DNA of 64,000 bases from Cryptomeria japonica (lineage: Eukaryota > Streptophyta > Pinopsida > Cupressales > Cupressaceae), in the NCBI RefSeq assembly GCF_030272615.1, contig NC_081413.1, positions 161,198,849-161,262,848 on the forward strand, in the 5' to 3' direction. The position numbers and the translations under genes are program-made. The notes beneath the pieces were generated by a model. The model was not told the DNA's origin and ran no database searches. It saw only the letters and a program-made list of their open reading frames with translations. Below are positions 46,483-57,753 of the stretch, one piece after another. Position 1 is the first letter of the stretch. Every line of letters starts with the position of its first letter.

Positions 46483-46625
46483 ATCTCCCCCTTTGGAATT
46501 GATGGCAACAAATGAATGTGAAAAACAATCAATGCAAAGAAAGAAGATATCTCCCACAAACTCCCCCTAAGATCAGGACATAGAAATAAGTTTTTCACAT
46601 GATCTCTCTCCCCCTTTGACAAAAA
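46483..46625 (-). promoter_or_regulatory. Copia-D PPT and doubled polypurine motif
   Basis: Read on the minus strand, GCCATCAATTCCAAAGGGGGAGAT (46483-46506) abuts the 3' LTR and TTTTTGTCAAAGGGGGAGAG (46606-46625) lies upstream, about 100 bp away. Confidence 0.82.
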
Positions 46626-46794
46626 TGCCAAAGATATCAAAATAGAAAACCAAACTTACTCTCCCCTTAGAATATATAACATGAATCTCTCTCCTCAAAA
46701 CACAAACTACTCCAGTAGAGGAGCAACACCAACACACCAATCCGAGTAAAAGGATAAGACTTTGAAGTCCACCAGATTGATGAAACTCAAGGAT

Positions 46795-48003
46795 CTAGTT
46801 CCCATCAGGAGGGGTGGATACCCCTAACTTGTCTCTTATGTATACAAATGTATTTGCTGGCAAAGGCTTAGTGAAAATATCATCTATTTGTTTCTTTGTA
46901 GATACATACTCTAGCTTCACCTTCTCTTCACTAACTTGCTCTCTCAAGTAATGATATTTGATTGAAACATGCTTAGTCTTTGAATGTTGTACCATATTCT
47001 TTGACATGTTATTAGCACTAGAATTATCATAGTATATAATAGTAGGATCATCATAAATAACTCTGATATCCTTCAACATTTGCTTCATCCAGACTACTTG
47101 AATGTAATTACTAATAGCAACAATGTACACAACTTCAATATTAGATAAGGACACTGAATCTTGTTTCTTACTAGCCCATGAAACCATCTTCTTACCCAAA
47201 AAGAATTCTCCACTGGTAGTTCTCTTCTGGTCATCAACATCACCAGCCCAATCTGCATCAATGTAGGCACATAGCATGAAATCATCATTTTTTGGATACC
47301 ATAAACCAAAATCCACAATTTCCTTCAAGTATTTGAATATATTCTTAACAACAGTGACATGACTCTCTTTCAGATCATCTTGATATCTAGCAGCCATGCA
47401 CACAACATGCATAATATACGACGAAGTCTGAGTAAGATATAGCAGTCCACCAGCCATAGATCTATACAAACTCTAATTAGCTTTCAGAGATTCATCATTC
47501 TTAGACAATTTAAAACCAGTCACTATAGGAGTTCCAACAAATTTGGAGTCATCTAACCCAAACTTCTTCAGTAATTCCTTCACATACTTAGTTTGAAATA
47601 TGAATATACCTTTTCTAGTTTGTGAAATCTGCAAACCTAAGAAAAATTTCATCTCACCAATCATAGACATCTCAAATTCTTTCTGTATGTCACCAGCAAA
47701 CTTACTGCTTAAGTCATCATCACCTCCAAAGATAATATCATTAACAAAGACTTCAACAATTAGGATGTTATCATTTTTTATCTTAAAGTATAGATTACTG
47801 TCAACAACACCTTTACTAAATCCCAATTTCAACAAATATTTATCTAGTCTAGCATACCAGGTTCTAGGGGCTTGTTTCAATCCATAAAGAGCTTTCTTCA
47901 GTTTACATACCATGTCTCCATCATCTAACAGTGAAAATCCATCAAGTTGCTCAATGTAAACTTCTTCCTCAAGATCACCATTCAAGAAGGTAGATTCATC
48001 CAA
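46795..48003 (-). pseudogene. Copia-D reverse transcriptase and RNase H
   Basis: A single frame of about 400 codons has one TAG (47473-47475). RT motifs [31 protein letters not shown] and KFFLGLQI are clear. The catalytic box is FVNDIIFGG (about 47721-47748), where the first Asp of Y/F-V-D-D is Asn, so polymerase activity would be lost. RNase H follows with YIDADWAGDVDDQKRTTSG, WASKKQDSVSLS, YYDNSSANNMSKN and KHVSIKYHYLRE, and ends DIFTKPLP. The start is arbitrary, since pol continues upstream with stops. Confidence 0.92.
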
Positions 48004-48578
48004 CTGATATACCTTGAAATATTTATAATCAACAATATAACAACTTCAAGTCTAGCCACCAGAGCAAAAGTATCCTCATAATCAATTCCTTCTTTCTGAG
48101 AATATCCTTTGCAAACTAGTCTAGCTTTATTTCTAACACCTTCACTAACTTCATTCAATTTGTTCCCGAATACCCATTTAATACCAATAATATTCTTATC
48201 CTTAGGTCTAGGCAGAAGTTCCCAAGTATTATTCTTTTCAATCTAATCTAATTTTTCTTCCATAACTCTCATCCAATTTTTTATCTTTACAAGCTTCAAC
48301 AACATCTTCAGGTTCAACTTTAGAAATAAAGCATACTTCTTCAACAACTAACCTTCTTCTAGATATTACACCTTTATTCTTATCACCAATAATCTAATTT
48401 TCAGAATGATTCAGTCTTACATACCTCAGAGTCTTCTGATTGTTCTGATTATTAGCTTCCTGCACTCCTTCACCAACAACAACAACATCTAGGTTAACTG
48501 TGCCATATTATCCTTCTTAGTCTCTTTAGTTTGAATAGGAGCTAAAACAATATGCTGTCCATCATCATAACCATATGC
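48004..48578 (-). pseudogene. Copia-D pol: RT N-terminus and linker
   Basis: The minus strand encodes fragments of the RT N-terminal region (about 48050-48250, with W-V-F-x-N-K and R-L-V-C-K-G-Y type motifs) and a charged linker, all split by stops and shifts. Confidence 0.7.
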
Positions 48579-49290
48579 TCAAATCTCTTTTCGAAGGTTC
48601 TCATCCACCTTCACATTTTCACTCTCCACTATCTTTCTCAATCTCTTATTGTAGCACCGATAGGAGTTTCTCTTTGTAGAATATCCTAAGAAAATTCCTT
48701 CATCACTTCTAGCATAAAAATTTCCTATATCCTCATCTCTCTTGATATAACATTTTCTACCAAATACTTTGAAATATCTCACAGTAGCAACATGACCAAA
48801 CCATAGCTTATAAGGGGTCTTACCAATATCACCTTTGATGTGAACTCTATTGAGTGTGTAGACAACAATGCTAATAGCTTCTTTCCAGTAGATCTTTGGA
48901 ACATTCCCTTCAATCAACATAGTCCTTGCAACATCCAAGATAGTTCTATTCTTGCTTTAAACAACTCCATTCCACTGAGGGGTTCTAGGAGCAAATAATT
49001 ATCTTATAATCCCATGCTTCTCATAGAATGAATTGAACTCACCAAAATAGAATTCTCAACCTCTATCAAATCTCAGACACTTCACCTTCAATACAGACTC
49101 AGTCTCAACCATTTCTTTGAATATCTTGAATTTGTCCAACGCTTATAATTTTTTCTTAAAAAAGACAACCCACATCATCATAGAGTAATCATCAATTAGC
49201 AACATGAAATATTTATCACCCTGCACACTTCTAACATTTGTAGGTCCACATAGGTTAGTATGCACAATATCTAGCTATCCATCAGATGTA
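48579..49290 (-). pseudogene. Copia-D integrase
   Basis: The C-terminal half is open (48579-48938), with MDVARTMLIEGNVPKIYWKEA and FLGYSTKRNSYRCYN. Upstream, the PQWNGV-type motif (about 48970-49000) and the region to 49290 carry the rest of the DDE core with stops. Role: insertion of element DNA. Confidence 0.85.
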
Positions 49291-49292
49291 TA

Positions 49293-49547
49293 CTATTTTC
49301 TCTTGAAAGAAATTATTGTTTTCTTACTCAACTGACATTCCTTACACATCGGATTAGTAGGCTTAACAATTTTAGGCAGATATCTAACAACTTGTGTACA
49401 ATTGAACTTGATCATTGAATCAAAATTTACATGAGACATTCTCCTATGCCACAACCAACTGTCATCAATCCAAGAAATCAAACAACTTTTCTCACCAACA
49501 ATCAAATGAAAAATGTTACCTTTAGTCTTAGTTCTAGATGCAATCTC
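49293..49547 (-). pseudogene. Copia-D GAG-pre-integrase domain
   Basis: Minus-strand frame includes LWHRRMSHVNFDSMIKF and a CKECQLSKK motif, the zinc-binding region before integrase. It is cut upstream by the TRIM at 49548. Confidence 0.85.
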
Positions 49548-49891
49548 TGTTACAAGATAGGGTTGCCGTTGCACCAAAAGATCCACCTGTCAATGCTCGA
49601 TACAACCACTAGACTTATAGAATCCATAGGAGGCTCTTAAACCATTTCACGAATCTCCATGAGGGATGCTAGCCCACTGCCAACAATCCCCCTCCCAATG
49701 TCACTCATCATGGCCTACGTGATTCAAAACTGTGACCAAGCTTTGATACCACTTGTTACAAGCTACGGTTGCCATTGTACCAAAAGATTGACATGTCAAT
49801 GCTTGATACAACCACTAGACTTATAGAATCCATAGGAGGCTATTAAACCATGTCACAAATCCCCATGAGGGATTTTGACCCACTGCCAACA
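49548..49891 (-). mobile_element. TRIM (344 bp) nested in Copia-D
   Basis: Two 138-bp LTRs (49548-49685, 49754-49891), TGTTACAAG to TGCCAACA on plus, flank a 68-bp interior. The target duplication atctc is exact (49543-49547, 49892-49896). Read on the minus strand the primer site TGGTATCAAAGC abuts the 5' LTR (within 49739-49753) and a polypurine GGGAGGGGGAT abuts the 3' LTR (49686-49697). It has no coding capacity. About 16 of 138 LTR positions differ by eye. Size and signals are those of a terminal-repeat retrotransposon in miniature. Confidence 0.93.
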
Positions 49892-49973
49892 ATCTCTATA
49901 ATAGAGGAATTTAAGATCTTTCATTTTCCATCCTTGAATAGATTATAACCTTTGTCAACCATCTGACCAATAC

Positions 49974-50213
49974 TCAAATATTATAATTGAAACCTTCAAC
50001 ATACAAGACATCATCAGTGTTATTATTACCATCAAAAGAAATAGAACCTCTCCCATGGATCACACAGGCTTTTCCATCTCCAAATCTAACTATTCCACCA
50101 TCATATCTTTCCATGCTCACAAATTTGCTTTTATCACTGGTCATATGATTTGAACAACTGCTATCAATTACCCATTCATCTTTCTCTTCAACTTTAGCAG
50201 CTAAAGCTTTCAA
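49974..50213 (-). pseudogene. Copia-D protease
   Basis: WVIDSSCSNHMTSD carries the aspartic-protease site as D-S-S rather than D-S-G. Followed by the RFGDGKACVIHGRGSI beta-strand region. Continuous with the gag C-terminus upstream. Confidence 0.85.
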
Positions 50214-51358
50214 CTCAATAGTACAGCTAGTGGAATCAATTAGTACAAGCCCATCTTCCTTAATGACAAGGAATACAACTTCATCTGCTTTTGATTCTTC
50301 ATCTGTAATACCTTCAACAACAACATCATAATAGTTCTTCTAATTCCTATACTTCTATTTAGGTGTGTAGGGCTTATCATATTTCTCATGGTTGTCATAT
50401 CTATCATTCCTATCATGCTTATCATGCCTGTCATACTTGGCCATTCTCTCTGGGCATCTAGAAGCAAAATGTCCTATCTTATTACAAGAAATATTTCAAA
50501 GGCAAATTTCCATCATACTTACTGGCACCTTTAGGCAATCTCTAGGCAATCAGTGCTTCAAGTTCACACAACTCTCTTTCTTTCTCTTCCATCTCTCTTC
50601 TCTCTCTCTCTCTCTCATATCTAGATATTCTACACTCATCAAGATCAAATTTCTGCTTCGCAGATATAGATACAGATTCTCTAAATGCAGCCTCAGACTT
50701 TCCATGTGATTCTCCAAACTCACTCAACTTAAATGAAGCAATCTTTCCAACCAACATATCTCTTATTACTATAGTCACACTCTGGATCTCATCAATAGCA
50801 GCAACCTTATGTTTATAAGAAGGAGGCAAAGATCTCAACACCTTAGCAACAATTTCATCTTCCTCAATGGTTCCACCAAAACATCTGATACCTAGGACAA
50901 GATCATTCACCTTAGCCATGAAAGAGTGTAAGTTCTCATCATCTCCCATCTTTGACATCTCATATTTTCCTTTTAAACTCTACAACTTAGAAACCTTCAC
51001 CTGTTTATCACCTTCATACAAAATCTCAAGCTTCACCAAGACCTCATGTGCGGTCTAAAGTCCCATTTCATTTGTCATTTTAGAATAATTCAGGGCACTA
51101 AGAAATGCTTCCTTCGCTCTAATATTAATTATCAACTTCCTTGATCTCATGTAGAGTAGTTAGTCCATTTAGAGGAACGGTATAGGCATTCTTTGTAATA
51201 TTCCAATAATCTTCTCTAAAACATTTTAAGTGCACTTCCATCCATTCCTTCTATATAGCATAGTTACTCCCATCAAATCTCAGTCTATCCTTCTTAAAGA
51301 TAACACCTTGAGATACCATACTAGATCTCCTCAAGCGATTAAGTTTTTACTGGAGGAT
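50214..51358 (-). pseudogene. Copia-D gag
   Basis: The capsid-like core (MSKMGDDENLHSFMAKVND.. to ..LEALIA, 50542-50958) is open. An Arg/Glu repeat (RYERERERREMEEKERE) is encoded by a (TC)n tract at 50588-50626. The zinc knuckle is half-preserved as CNKIGHFASRCP (about 50453-50488), with the first Cys pair lost. An Asp/His/Lys repeat follows (about 50380-50440). The N-terminal gag up to the primer site is interrupted by stops. Confidence 0.82.
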
Positions 51359-51373
51359 CTATCTCTGATACCA
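51359..51373 (-). promoter_or_regulatory. Copia-D primer binding site
   Basis: The plus strand ctatctctgatacca reads TGGTATCAGAGATAG on minus, two bases from the LTR. Initiator tRNA-Met type. Confidence 0.88.
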
Positions 51374-51375
51374 AT

Positions 51376-52629
51376 TGTTAGCAGCAACCAAGAAGGAATA
51401 TTGAGAGGGGGGTAGGTGAATCAATCTTCACCAAAATATAAAACTTAATCACAAAACACAGATATAAAAAATTGCAGTAATAAGACAGATAAGAAAATTG
51501 AAAGCACAACACACAACACCAGGATTTTGACTTGGAAAACCTGGTTAAGGGAAAATCCATGGTGGGAACCTACCCATAGTAAGACGATGCTCTACAATAG
51601 TATGCAAAAATATTACAATGGGGAATGCACATGCATTCAGGCACATTGCCTAGAGCTCACTTCTCAAATATAATAGACTGGAATGCTACAACCCTTAGGG
51701 AAGTCTTCCTGACTTAAAACAAGATTCATACTACAATATGGAAGAAATAAACTAAAAGAATAACATCTCCAAATGCCTGATTATATTTCTGGTTAAATAC
51801 AGATGTTTGTCCTGCAACACCAATCTCTCAAACTCAACACCAAAGGGTAAATCACTTGTTTGCACATAAACCTCTCTCTGATAATGCAAACATAACCTCA
51901 ACACACAAATTAAATGAATATATCACCTATATATACAGTTCATCAACCTTGATAACAAGGTTGGCTAAACCCTCAACCTTGAATTACAAAATTACATCAC
52001 ATGATACAAAGATCGACCATTGGACCGATATAATGATTTACATAGCATAACATGGACCTAAAACAAATTCCCAAATGCTCAACTCCACTGGAAATAGTGC
52101 CAAGATCAATGACAACACACTACACCACCAGGGAAACCATATAACACAAAAATCATCATTGGTTCATAGAAACCACCAATAACTCACACAATGATCAATG
52201 CAGGTCACCAAAAAAAATAGGACACAAATAGGAAACACCACCAAGAATGTTAGAATCATCAAGAGTAGTTGCACCAACACGACTTATCAAATCTTCATTG
52301 GTCAACTTCTAAAAGCTAAGGAACACAACCAATCAACAATTATCATGAAGAAAGATAACTTGCAGAGCACTGAATCATGATCCATCTGAAATGAAAATAC
52401 ACAAGACCATCCCAAAGAATATTCCAAAAGCTTAGCACAAGATCTGATCACACTGAAATATACAGGAGGATATACCAAATTCTACAAAATAGTGATTAGA
52501 AAAAAGAACACTTCAAATTGGATCATAAGATCTTCCCAATCTGCAATCACCAGAGCAATACATAGGAATATGTTGACATCAATGACAATAGCATATCCTA
52601 GCAGCAATAATGACTAACAATATCCAATA
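51376..52629 (-). repeat. Copia-D 5' LTR
   Basis: Its minus-strand start TGTTGG is decayed to TATTGG (plus ccaata). TATA on minus at about 51927-51936 (plus cctatatata). Confidence 0.92.
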
Positions 52630-52634
52630 GGTAT

Positions 52635-53363
52635 CACTTATATTGTTGATTCTAATAGCATGCCTATGAAGAGTTGTGCTGAAAACGTAGGTTAGACTCA
52701 ACCTCATAGTCACGTTAACCATTCAATTCCTTTAACAAATCCTATGAATAGTGTTCATACCTTCACATCAAACATCATGGATACCTCTACACAAAATGTC
52801 AAACCTAAAAATGTTATTCATGGGGGCAATACCTCTTATTTCATTTCTCCTGCTATGAGTGTTCCCCTTGTTACCCAATCACACTCACCACCTATAAATG
52901 TTAGTCAAGGGGGAAACTCCTTTTATCACATTTCCTTCTTTCCTCCTATGAGTCTTCCATGTGTTACCCAACCTTCTCCCTTACCTACTTATCATAATTT
53001 CCCACCTCCTTATTCTATATCACTTCCTTCATTCAATAATGTTACTCCTCCATCTCAATCCAACATGCCTATTTTAAATCCTTCTACCAAAACCACAATC
53101 AATAGTCTAGTCCAAACAATGTCTTCCTTACAACAACAAATAGCTTCTAAGAATCAATCCAAATATAATGTGACCACATTTGATGTAGCGAGCCCATTAT
53201 CCAATGACATTTTTAGCATCATCCCTCCTAAACATGTAGAAGTCCCTCAATTGGAACTTTATAATGGAAATGGTGATCCCTTAACTCATGTTAAAATATT
53301 CTAAACTTTGTGTAGTGACTTTGTTCATGATCAAATATTGTTAGCAAAATTGTTTACTAGAAC
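52635..53363 (+). pseudogene. Element F gag, middle part
   Basis: After the ggtat target copy the gag frame resumes (about one stop near 52690) and is open from 52744 to TAA 53302. It is Pro/Ser/Asn-rich with an LVQTMSSLQQQIASK helix and the PQLELYNGNGDPLTHVK motif that precedes the Gypsy gag domain, then reaches the solo LTR at 53364. Confidence 0.82.
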
Positions 53364-54485
53364 TGTCATGAGTGTGAAGTAGGGTACCTACAACTGCAAC
53401 ACAAACACTCAATAGATCATTACAAGCATAGTTAGCAAATTTAAATCAAATGAAAGATAAACCATGGCAAAGCAGCCTATCACCTCCTAAGAGATGCGAG
53501 TGTGAATTTGCTCTCAGATCTAGATGAGCAATCCCAGTGACTTGACTACACCAAGATGAAGGATTTAAAATGATATGATGTGCAAGCTAGATGAATGCAT
53601 GATTAAGTTAGATTGATCCAAGAAGCTAATTATGCTAATAATATGCATTGATTATACTAAATGATGATGCAATTAAGCTAGATGGGAGATTGATTATGCT
53701 AGAAGATGATCAAATTAAGATAGATCTAAGATAAAATAAATGATAACAATGCTAAACTAAAATGTGAGAAATTATATAATAACAATGCTTGAGATGGGAT
53801 CCTTTGTGCTCCAAAATGGGGATATTTATAGGATTTCCAAGGCCAGGGGTGAGGTGGTAGGAAACAACATTCAAGATTGAATCTGAAGATATCAAGGGTC
53901 AAATTGGAGGAGGTTGGAGAAGAGGTTGGAGAGAGGGACACTTGTCATCTCTGTGGTGATAGTTGTCAAGGAATCTTGCTCACAAGATGGCAAGTGTCCA
54001 AGGGAGGAGACATGTGGCATAAGTGCCATGTGTCTCAAGGGGAGAATATCCAACCCATAAGAGGTTAGGATGTGCAAGATAGGATAGATTTAGTTAAACC
54101 TAGGATTAGATGGAATGGGTTAGGTTAGGGGGTGGCTAGGTTAGGTGGTTAGACGTTAGGAGGAATGTGGGGAATTTGAATTTAAAAATTCAAATAATAG
54201 GAAAAAGCTAATTAACTTTCAACAACTCATAAATTGATTTGTTTTAATTAATTAGGGGATTAGAAGAAATGAATTAAATGGGGGGAGGATTAATTAACTC
54301 AGATTAATTAATCAAAGGGGACTATTGAAATGAACTTATTAAATAAATCCTTAGATTTATTAATAAGTAGGTGAATGGGGGAATTTAATCAAATTGGTAA
54401 TGAATGTAATTAAATTGGGAAGGAGGATTAATTAAATAATTGCTTATTTAATTAATTATCTTCAGACCATTTTTAGGTGTATACA
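53364..54485 (-). mobile_element. Solo LTR in F gag
   Basis: 1,122 bp with plus-strand ends TGTCATGAG..GGTGTATACA (minus start TGTATACACCTAAAAATGG). Flanks agaac (53359-53363) and agaaa (54486-54490) agree at 4/5, and the gag frame continues exactly across the site. The U3 side has the taattaa palindromes seen in element A. No second LTR or interior remains, implying LTR-LTR recombination. Confidence 0.88.
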
Positions 54486-55024
54486 AGAAAATTAGCGGAT
54501 AGAGCTTTACAATGGTATTGTTCTTTGCCTCCTTATTCTATTACTTTTTTTCAACAACAGGCTAATGTTTTTACTCAACAATTTCACAATAACATTGGTC
54601 CCAAAGTTACTTCGACTGATTTGATGTGTTGTAAACAAGGAGTTAAAGAAAAAGTGACTGATTTTATTGGTAGATATAAGCATTTGTATTCTCAGATTTC
54701 TTTTTCTATGCCTGATCAAGATATTCAAAATATTTTTATTGCTAATTTACATAAAAGATATTAGGGATAAACTTCACTTAACTGAGTTTACTTCCTTTCT
54801 ATAGTTGTATGTAGTACTTTACAATTATGAACAGACTGAGTCAATTGGAACAATCATATCCTTCCATGGCTTTGAGTGGAAAGGGTGAGAGAGCTCACCA
54901 ATCATTTGTGAAGTTCAAACCAAACAAAGGACTCATCAAATTCAATGACAACAACAACAACAATCAACTAGTAGGCGCTATAGGTGTGCCTCCTTTGTCT
55001 AAATACTTTAAAAGAGGAAAATAA
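54486..55024 (+). pseudogene. Element F gag, C-terminal capsid domain
   Basis: ADRALQWYCSLPPYSITFF leads the retrotrans_gag domain (PF03732 type) with a KEKVTDFIGRYKHLYSQI segment, typical of Gypsy gags. TAG at 54763 and several stops/shift near 54770-54830 precede a second open piece (54827-55024). No zinc knuckle was found. Confidence 0.85.
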
Positions 55025-55139
55025 TTTTCTCCTTTGAATGAATCTTTGTATAGCATTATGTCTAAGTTAATAAAAAGGAATTTGTAAAAACTTCCTCAAA
55101 TCAAGCCAATTGATCCATCTAAGACAAATTCACCTTACT

Positions 55140-55850
55140 TTGATGCTAATTCATTTTTTCAATACCATCCTTAGCCTGGTCATGATACTAAATTTTTTTT
55201 TTTTCATTGAGAAGTAGGATTCAAGAATTGATTGATAATAATACCATATTTATGGCAGGTGTGAATGATAAAGGAAACAAATTGATAGCCCCTCCTAATA
55301 AAAACCATAAAATTTTTATTGATCCTTTACCATCCCATTCCACTTATGTGATTGAGACTGAACATCTTTCTTTCTCTTTCGATGATGTTGGCATTGAATC
55401 TAACAATGTGGTGAACCTTGTAGAAAAAAAAAAACCTCCTATGGACTTGTGCATCACGTTTGATCCTAGTGAGACCATTAAAGAATTCAATGGCCCATTA
55501 TACATAAGTGAAAAAATCAAAGGTATACCTGCTACATGAGTGTTTATTGATCCTACTTGCATGGTTAATATGATAACTGAAGAATTTCTTTATACTTTGC
55601 AATTGCATCAAGTGATATATGATTATACTGATGTGGTAGTTAGAGTCTTTGATGGCTTTTCTTTTCTTTCTGTTGGTTCTATCACACTTCCTATTGATGT
55701 CAACACTAAATGATTAGATGTTCAATTTGGTATCATTCCTACATCTGATCAATTTCATGTGAAGTTGGGACATCCTTGGCTCTCTTCCATGAAAGAGATC
55801 TCTTCCACAGTTTATAAGTGTTTGAAATTTCCTCATAATGATAAATAATA
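55140..55850 (+). pseudogene. Element F retropepsin-like domain
   Basis: 55207-55539 is open (MRSRIQELIDNNTIFM, a Gypsy pre-protease motif); after TGA 55537 the same frame reads VFIDPTCMVNMITEEFL where Gypsy proteases have an I-D-S-G-A-x-x-N-F-I motif, so the catalytic glycine is missing. VKLGHPWLSSMKEISS (about 55763) is the C-terminal retropepsin segment. Stop at 55711. Confidence 0.75.
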
Positions 55851-56528
55851 ACTATGAATCATAGCATGTATCAACCTACAATGAGGCATGGAGATGTTTG
55901 TCTTGATTACTTTTGGTCTGAATATTCCAACCTTTTCAATCTAGAAGTGATGCTCTCTTTAGATCATATCAAAATTGGAAAAATGAAATGATTTTATCCT
56001 TGAGAAAACCTAGAAATTTGGCACTTGGCATTCCTCTTGATGATAATATACCCTTTATTGAGGAAAATATTATTCTTCCTCCTAAGGAAAGGAATAATAT
56101 TTTTCCTAAATAGGCACCTATTCCCTCTCCTAAAGAGAAGAGTATCCTTTCTCCTAAGAAAAGAGATATTCTTCTTCCTAAAGAAGAATCTTTTTCTTCT
56201 CCTATGGATGAGTTTACTCTTCCTCCCAAAGGTAGAAAAACTCTTTCTCCTAAACATCAACCTATTCCTCCTAAGACTAGACCTATCCCTCCTCTTTATG
56301 ATGGACCCAGTCTCTTTCCTACACCTCCCATTCCTCCTTTATATGGTGTGGCTCCCCCTCCTTCATCTTATAGAGAGAAGTGACCAACCTCTCCTATTTT
56401 CAAACTTCAAAAGCCTCAACTCTTTCATTCTTCCCTAAAAGAAGAGTCGAAGCCTATACTTGATGAACCTAAACCTCCTCAACCTTCAGCTAAAACTAGA
56501 CAAAGCCTTTGTGCAAGAGAATTTTGAT
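55851..56528 (+). pseudogene. Element F proline-rich linker
   Basis: A Pro/Lys/Ser-rich frame (about 55985-56528) is made of repeated short units such as SPKEKSI, SPKKRDI, LPKEESF and PPKGRKT, ending in PPLYDGPSLFPTPPIPPLYG. Stops at 56113, 56383 and 56527. No enzyme motif; likely structural or disordered linker. Confidence 0.6.
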
Positions 56529-57004
56529 AGAGACATCGTGCTAGAGCTCATAAAGTTTTTTCCCAAACCATTTCTTCTCATAAAACACCAAATATTGACA
56601 TGATTCCATTTTTCCCTAAACAAGATATTCAACCAAATCCTCCAAGATGCAAAATGCTTAAGACAAATAATGGTTCAAGTTATATTCCTATTAGAGCTCC
56701 TATTCTTATTAATCTTGATGAAGAAATAGGTGAAAATATTGTTAATGATGAAAATTTTGATCCTAATATTTTTGTTGATGAATATGAATATGTTGATTTT
56801 GACAACAATTTATTTTCAAAAATTTCAAAAGAATTAATCTTAGCTCCTAGTAATAAACAAAGTGACTCATCATTAGAGCATGGTCCTTGTTTGGAACTTG
56901 TGATAGCTCAATCTACTGTGCTCGATGTGGCTCCTCTTGCGTGTTGTCCACCTTCTCAAAATAATGATAAGAAAGATCAAGGGGAGGATGACATGCTTAA
57001 TTAG
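56529..57004 (+). pseudogene. Element F C-terminal acidic ORF
   Basis: Open from ATG 56600 to TAG 57002 (134 codons): RAPILINLDEEIGENIVNDE, then an Asp/Asn/Glu-rich run and a Cys-containing end. This segment ends the coding region, where RT would start in an autonomous Gypsy element. Function unknown. Confidence 0.5.
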
Positions 57005-57753
57005 CTTCATTACCATTGTAGATTCTCTCTCTCTCTCTCTCTCTCTCCTCTCTTCTTATTTGTGACATTCTTCTATTTGTTGTCCCTAGTGTTGTGTACT
57101 TGAGGATGATGCAAAGTGTTGAGATCTCTTTTGTTCTCTTCCATGTTGACTCAAAAGACACGTGTGTTCCCTTCTTCCATGGTGGTTTCCTTTCTTTGAG
57201 AGACGAGGAAAATTCTATGCACATCTTTATATACATGATATACATGAGATTTTATAAAAAACATACTGATTCCAAAGTTAGGTGAAACCACCTAATATTT
57301 TGTGCTTTGTGTTTGTTATCCTTTGATTTGTCCTTTGTTGGGGGACTGAATTATTGTGATAATGTAGTTGTATTCTTTGGGTGTATCCTACCTTAAAACA
57401 ATTTCTCCTAGTAAGGTGTACACAATTTCTTTAACATGGGGGCATACACTCTGCTTATTATTCTCTCTATTGGTACTTAAAGTTACTTAGTGAACTTTGT
57501 CTTTGTAATTTTTGGTGCTTTTTCTTTTCATGACTCGTAGTAAGAGAATATTACTAGTTGTAGTCATGGTTCTCTCTTTTTCTCTCATGATCTTCCCTTT
57601 TACCTTATTATTGAATTCATAAGATCCTAAAGTCCACTGGCGGCTCAACAAATCTTGCCTCTTTGATGTGGTGAAAGTATTTCAATTTGAATTCCTTGTA
57701 CATTACTGCAAGTATTTACATAAGGTCATACTCTCGCTAAAGTGGGGACTAAA
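57005..57753 (+). other. Element F 3' non-coding region and PPT
   Basis: Begins with a (TC)n tract (57023-57048) and ends with the polypurine tract aaagtggggactaaa (57739-57753). Nothing coding. The last 60 bp resembles the segment before G's 3' LTR (59990-60048). Confidence 0.7.

Larger units (their letters stand above)
45239..52629 (-). mobile_element. Copia-D: Ty1/Copia element in F gag
   Basis: LTRs are 45239-46482 (3') and 51376-52629 (5'), about 1.25 kb each. Flanks gttat and ggtat agree at 4/5. The primer site (rc TGGTATCAGAGATAG at 51359-51373), gag, protease, integrase, RT and RNase H are in Copia order on the minus strand, then the doubled polypurine motif. A TRIM is nested at 49548-49891. 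RT-RNase H is the best-preserved pol segment in the window, with one stop in about 400 codons, but the RT catalytic box is mutated. Confidence 0.94.

Noticed and set aside
55994-56260. Minus-strand ORFs of 86-88 codons opposite the F linker
   Set aside because: They are shadows of the repetitive Pro/Lys-rich plus-strand frame.
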